This document shows positions 6,357 through 9,885 of a stretch of 9,885 bases of DNA, one piece after another (position 1 is the first letter of the stretch; the number at the start of each line of letters is the position of its first letter). The notes below the pieces were generated by a model. That model was not told the DNA's origin, did not search any database, and saw nothing but the letters and a program-made list of their open reading frames with translations. Both the position numbers and the translations under genes were made by a program. Location of the stretch: contig JAFXJE010000209.1 in NCBI GenBank assembly GCA_017532485.1, positions 1 to 9,885 on the forward strand, in the 5' to 3' direction. Origin of the DNA: Peptococcaceae bacterium. Lineage in GTDB: Bacteria > Bacillota > Peptococcia > Peptococcales > Peptococcaceae.

Positions 6357-6734
6357 ATGAGAATACATCAGTCTGGCGAGGATTATTTGGAAACCATCCT
6401 GTTGCTTTATCGCAAACAAGGTTATGTACGCTCGACAGACATTGCTAATGCTTTGAATTATACTAAAGCCAGTATTAGCCGTGCTGTAGGTATTTTACGA
6501 GACAACGGCGATATTTATTTGGATGCCAATAAAATGATTTTTTTAACAGAAAAAGGGGAAAAACGGGCGAACGAAATTTATGAACGCCATCAATTAGTTC
6601 ACCGTTTCTTGACAGAAGTGCTGGGTGTAGACGAAGCTACAGCTGAAGTTGATGCTTGTCGAATGGAACATATTATCAGTAAGCAAACTTTTGACGGAAT
6701 AAAAAAACTGGTTGAAGAAGGGATGGAAAAATGA
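6357..6734 (+). CDS. DtxR/MntR-family metal-dependent transcriptional regulator
   Basis: The protein has 125 residues from the ATG at 6357. Residues 1-65 are a winged helix-turn-helix (SGEDYLETI, then STDIANALNYTKASISRAVGILRDNG as the DNA-binding unit). Residues 68-125 are the helical dimerisation and metal-binding domain. There is no C-terminal SH3-like domain, so the architecture is that of short MntR proteins. By alignment in my head with B. subtilis MntR and with DtxR, the likely metal ligands are Asp9, Glu12, His78, Cys101, Glu104 and His105. Asp9 is MntR-like, while Cys101 sits where MntR has Glu99 and DtxR has Cys102. The metal, Mn or Fe, therefore cannot be called. It is the first gene of its transcript and probably controls itself; no metal transporter lies nearby. 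The family is certain, the target unknown. Confidence 0.92.
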   Translation: MRIHQSGEDYLETILLLYRKQGYVRSTDIANALNYTKASISRAVGILRDNGDIYLDANKMIFLTEKGEKRANEIYERHQLVHRFLTEVLGVDEATAEVDACRMEHIISKQTFDGIKKLVEEGMEK

Positions 6735-7390
6735 GATTTTTAACCGAAGAGCTTTACCAGAAAAAATTGTTATTTCCATTTTTTGCTGATGATGAATTAT
6801 GCTTGGAAGAAATAAAACTAGAATACGTACCGGAAATGGATGAATTCTTTCAGCAGGAATTATGGGCAAGAGATGAGTGGTATTTGCGTTACTTACCTGA
6901 GGCACTAAAAGAAAAATTATTTAATGCAGCTGGTGAAGTTATTGTTCAACATCTTGATGAAACATTGTTGAAAGAGATAGAGGCCTTTTGCCTGAAAACT
7001 GATAAAGAATGGTGTGCCGCCAAGGCTAAAGCTGATGCTTTACGGCAACAAGTAAAGGCGCGTAATGTAGCAGGCTTGAATGAATTTTTGGCTTTGCAAT
7101 TAGAGGATAGTGAGATTGAACAAGTTCAGGGTTTAGATACGGAAGAAGTAATAATTAAGATTTATCCTGCTTGGGATTTCAGCAAGACAGTTTGGTTAAC
7201 TTTCACGGGTGTTAAAGATAGTTGGATGGGTAAAATGCATCGTGATGATGCCAACTGGTGGTTAATAGATGAAATTAATATAGATGAAGAAAGAGCAGAC
7301 CGTTATGAGCTGCGAGTTTTATTCGGTCATGCTGATTATGTAGGACAGTTGCAGTTATCTTTTACAGATGTTGCTGTACGGATAGTTTAG
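6731..7390 (+). CDS. DUF4085-like protein of unknown function
   Basis: The protein has 219 residues and its ATG overlaps the regulator's TGA (ATGA at 6731-6734), so the two should be translated together. The N-terminal MRFLTEELY and the C-terminal half, with WWLIDEINI, YELRVLF and a closing LQLSFTDVAVRIV, resemble my memory of DUF4085 (PF13315) proteins; this is a moderate-confidence match that I cannot test. The protein is acidic and Trp-rich, with no signal peptide or membrane segment, so it is probably cytoplasmic. The middle (about 80-120) is helical and charged; the end looks like beta strands. No catalytic motif is visible. Its coupling to a metalloregulator in front and leuS behind is suggestive of shared expression only. 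Confidence 0.8.
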   Translation: MRFLTEELYQKKLLFPFFADDELCLEEIKLEYVPEMDEFFQQELWARDEWYLRYLPEALKEKLFNAAGEVIVQHLDETLLKEIEAFCLKTDKEWCAAKAKADALRQQVKARNVAGLNEFLALQLEDSEIEQVQGLDTEEVIIKIYPAWDFSKTVWLTFTGVKDSWMGKMHRDDANWWLIDEINIDEERADRYELRVLFGHADYVGQLQLSFTDVAVRIV

Positions 7391-7402
7391 GAGGAAACAC
7401 TA

Positions 7403-9880
7403 ATGAATGAAAGATATGATTATGCAGAAATTGAAAGTAAATGGCAGAAAAAATGGGTTGACGAGAATACCCATCGCGTAACAGAAAGCGACAGCAAACC
7501 AAAATATTATTGCTTAGAAATGTTCCCTTATCCATCTGGTAATTTGCACATGGGTCATGTACGCAACTATTCCATCGGGGATGTAATTGCACGTTATAAA
7601 ACGATGCATGGTTTTAATGTGCTGCATCCTATTGGCTGGGATTCTTTTGGTTTGCCAGCAGAAAATGCGGCTATCAAGCATAATACTCCACCAGCAAAAT
7701 GGACTAAAGAAAATATTGCCAATATGAACAGACAGCTTCATGCTATGGGCTTGAGCTATGACTGGGATAGAGAAGTAACTACTTGTCTGCCTGAGTATTA
7801 TAAATGGACACAATGGTTATTCTTGCAATTTTACAACAAAGGTTTAGCTTATAAAAAAGGTGCTTCCGTAAACTGGTGTCCGGGCTGTCACACGGTACTT
7901 GCTAATGAACAGGTTGTAGAAGGTGCTTGTGAACGCTGTGACAGTATTGTTGAAAAGAAATCTTTAGAACAGTGGTTCTTCAAGATTACTGATTATGCTG
8001 ACCGTTTATTAGAAGATTTAGATAAACTGGAAGGTTGGCCAACTAAAGTAAAAACAATGCAGGAAAACTGGATTGGCCGCAGTGAAGGTGCTTTAATTCA
8101 ATTTAAAGTGCAAGAAACAGATGATGTAGTAGAAGTATTTACTACTCGTCCTGATACAGTTTTTGGTGTAAGTTATATGGTTTTAGCACCTGAACACCCA
8201 TTAGTAGAAAAATTGATTGACGGTACAGATAAAGCTGAAGAAGTTAGAGCTTTTGTGAAAAAAGTGCAGCAAATGACAGAAGTGGAACGTTCCTCTACTG
8301 AAATGGAAAAAGAAGGTCTGGCTATCGGGGCTCATGTAATTAACCCTGCCAATGGACAGGTTGTACCTATCTTAATCGGTAACTATGTAATTTATGAATA
8401 TGGTACTGGTGCTGTTATGGGTGTACCTACTCATGACGAAAGAGACTTCTTCTTTGCTAGAAAATATAACTTGCCAATGACAGTTGTAGTCCAGCCTGAA
8501 GGTGTAAGCTTAACTCCTGAAACTATGGAAGGTGCTTATACTGCAGAAGGTATCATGGTTAATTCTGGTCAATTTGACGGGATGACTAATACAGAAGCAA
8601 AGAAAGCTATTGTTGCTTGGCTGGAAGAAAAAGGTCAAGGTAAATTAAAAGTAAATTACCGTTTGCGTGACTGGTTAATTTCTCGCCAACGTTTCTGGGG
8701 TGCGCCAATCCCTATCATTTATTGTGACCATTGTGGGGCAGTACCTGTACCGGAAGAACAGCTTCCTGTATTACTGCCGCAAGATGTTAATTTCAAACCA
8801 AGTGGTGAGTCTCCATTAAAATATATGGATGAATTTGCCCAAACAACTTGTCCTGTTTGTGGCGCTCCGGCTCGCAGAGAAACAGATACTATGGATACTT
8901 TCGTTTGCTCCAGCTGGTATTATCTTCGTTATACTGATGCTCATAACGACCAAAAACCTTTTGCTAAAGATAAAGCTGATTACTGGATGAATGTTGACCA
9001 GTATATCGGTGGTGTAGAACATGCTATCTTACACTTGTTATATGCTCGTTTCTTTACTAAAGTATTAAAAGATATTGGTTTGGTCAGCGTTGATGAACCT
9101 TTCAAAAATTTATTAACTCAAGGCATGGTGCTGAAAGAAGGCAGCAAAATGTCTAAGTCCAAAGGTAATATTGTCAGCCCTGAAGAAATTATCGGCAAAT
9201 ATGGTGCTGATACAGCACGTTTATTCATTCTTTTTGCTGCTCCACCAGAAAGAGATTTGGAATGGAATGACCAAGCTGTAGAAGGCTGCTATCGTTTTAT
9301 CAATCGTATCTGGCGTTTGGTAGAAGAATTTAGCAGAAGTCATGACGGTAAATGCGTAGCCTATGGTGAATTTGGCGATTTAGGTAAAGCAGAAAAAGAT
9401 TTGCGTCGTTTAACTCATACTACTATTAAAAGAGTCAGTGAAGATGTTGGTGTTCGTTTCAACTTTAACACAGCTATCAGTGCTATTATGGAATTGGTAA
9501 ACGGTATGTATCAATATCGTGAACAAGGTAATAATGAACAAGTTATGGCAGAAGCTATCGAAACCTTAATTTTATTAATGGCACCATTTACTCCACATGT
9601 AACAGAAGAATTGTGGCAAGGAATGGGTCATACAGATAGTGTTCATCACCAAACTTGGCCAACAGTTGATGAAAAAGCCTTAATTGCTGAAGAAACAACA
9701 GTAGTTATCCAAATCAACGGCAAAGTGCGTGATAAGATTAATTTGCCAATGAATATGGACAGCAAAGAAGTGGAAAACTTGGTTTTGGCATTGCCAAAAA
9801 TCAGTGAACAGTTGACTGGCAAAGACATTAAAAAAGTAGTTGTTATTCCAAATAAATTAGTAAATATTGTAGTAGGCTAA
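7403..9880 (+). CDS. leuS: Leucyl-tRNA synthetase (LeuRS), complete
   Basis: The gene encodes 825 residues, within the usual range for bacterial LeuRS. It attaches leucine to tRNA-Leu in the cytoplasm. Class I signatures are PYPSGNLHMGH (42-52, with HMGH at 49-52) and KMSKS at 582-586. Cys159/162 and Cys176/179 form a CxxC-CxxC zinc site, and further CxxC pairs (YCDHC and CPVC) lie near the end of the insertion. The CP1 editing domain is intact: TTRPDT at 247-252 and THDERD at 343-348. Thr252 and Asp345 match the numbering of the known E. coli editing residues. The C-terminal anticodon-binding and tail regions (TPHVTEELW, VQINGKVRDKI) are complete. The ATG follows AGGAGG (7389-7394), which overlaps the stop codon of the preceding gene. 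There is no room for a T-box leader directly upstream. Confidence 0.98.
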   Translation: MNERYDYAEIESKWQKKWVDENTHRVTESDSKPKYYCLEMFPYPSGNLHMGHVRNYSIGDVIARYKTMHGFNVLHPIGWDSFGLPAENAAIKHNTPPAKWTKENIANMNRQLHAMGLSYDWDREVTTCLPEYYKWTQWLFLQFYNKGLAYKKGASVNWCPGCHTVLANEQVVEGACERCDSIVEKKSLEQWFFKITDYADRLLEDLDKLEGWPTKVKTMQENWIGRSEGALIQFKVQETDDVVEVFTTRPDTVFGVSYMVLAPEHPLVEKLIDGTDKAEEVRAFVKKVQQMTEVERSSTEMEKEGLAIGAHVINPANGQVVPILIGNYVIYEYGTGAVMGVPTHDERDFFFARKYNLPMTVVVQPEGVSLTPETMEGAYTAEGIMVNSGQFDGMTNTEAKKAIVAWLEEKGQGKLKVNYRLRDWLISRQRFWGAPIPIIYCDHCGAVPVPEEQLPVLLPQDVNFKPSGESPLKYMDEFAQTTCPVCGAPARRETDTMDTFVCSSWYYLRYTDAHNDQKPFAKDKADYWMNVDQYIGGVEHAILHLLYARFFTKVLKDIGLVSVDEPFKNLLTQGMVLKEGSKMSKSKGNIVSPEEIIGKYGADTARLFILFAAPPERDLEWNDQAVEGCYRFINRIWRLVEEFSRSHDGKCVAYGEFGDLGKAEKDLRRLTHTTIKRVSEDVGVRFNFNTAISAIMELVNGMYQYREQGNNEQVMAEAIETLILLMAPFTPHVTEELWQGMGHTDSVHHQTWPTVDEKALIAEETTVVIQINGKVRDKINLPMNMDSKEVENLVLALPKISEQLTGKDIKKVVVIPNKLVNIVVG

Positions 9881-9885
9881 GATAA

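Noticed and set aside
6594..6905. Minus-strand open frame of 103 codons opposite the regulator and DUF gene
   Set aside because: It overlaps two well-supported plus-strand genes joined by ATGA, and has no ribosome site or recognisable domain.
7514..7813. Minus-strand open frames inside leuS (also at 8816-9022 and 9646-9828)
   Set aside because: leuS is complete and certain by its motifs; these are antisense shadows without initiation signals.

Overview
The window is about 9.9 kb of AT-rich DNA that looks like a low-GC member of the Bacillota. A Negativicutes-type gut anaerobe is my best guess, but this is inference from gene style (secreted Gly/Ser/Thr/Asn-rich repeat protein, AAA-ATPase-like/DUF1703-type gene, strong AGGAGG ribosome sites), not from a marker gene. 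It splits into an accessory left third and a conserved right two thirds.

Left part (1-3530, all + strand). A secreted, low-complexity repeat protein (45-1724) ends in a short globular-looking tail that seems to come from elsewhere. An orphan hairpin and a promoter-like site follow. Next is an AAA-ATPase-like gene (1910-3058) that keeps its nucleotide-binding core but stops before the nuclease-like domain usual for its family. Then comes a 105-residue protein with two CxxC pairs (3156-3473). A perfect 18-bp hairpin at 3485-3526 closes this block and also ends the convergent methionine-transport operon. The chimeric tail, the truncated ATPase and the oddly oriented hairpin together suggest a rearranged locus.

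Right part, minus strand (3535-6183). This is a complete methionine ABC importer operon, transcribed metN-metI-metQ: ATPase with a C-terminal NIL domain, permease, and substrate-binding lipoprotein. metN and metI overlap by 22 nt. A good sigma-A-type promoter (TTGACA, 17 bp, TAAACT) lies about 50 bp before metN, so the leader is too short for a SAM riboswitch. An inverted repeat with arms TACCTTGT/ACAAGGTA brackets this promoter and is a candidate operator.

Right part, plus strand (6294-9880). Divergent from metNIQ is an apparent three-gene operon: a short DtxR/MntR-family metalloregulator, a DUF4085-like protein of unknown function joined to it by an ATGA overlap, and a complete leucyl-tRNA synthetase gene (leuS) 12 nt further on. 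No T-box leader precedes leuS; its transcription appears to depend on the regulator's promoter unless an internal promoter exists. The window ends 5 nt after the leuS stop codon.

I did not find a convincing new multi-gene system, CRISPR array, tRNA, rRNA or insertion sequence. The points most worth a second look are the chimeric surface protein, the nuclease-less ATPase, the mixed MntR/DtxR metal site of the regulator, the inverted repeat at the metN promoter, and the unusual regulator-DUF-leuS arrangement.
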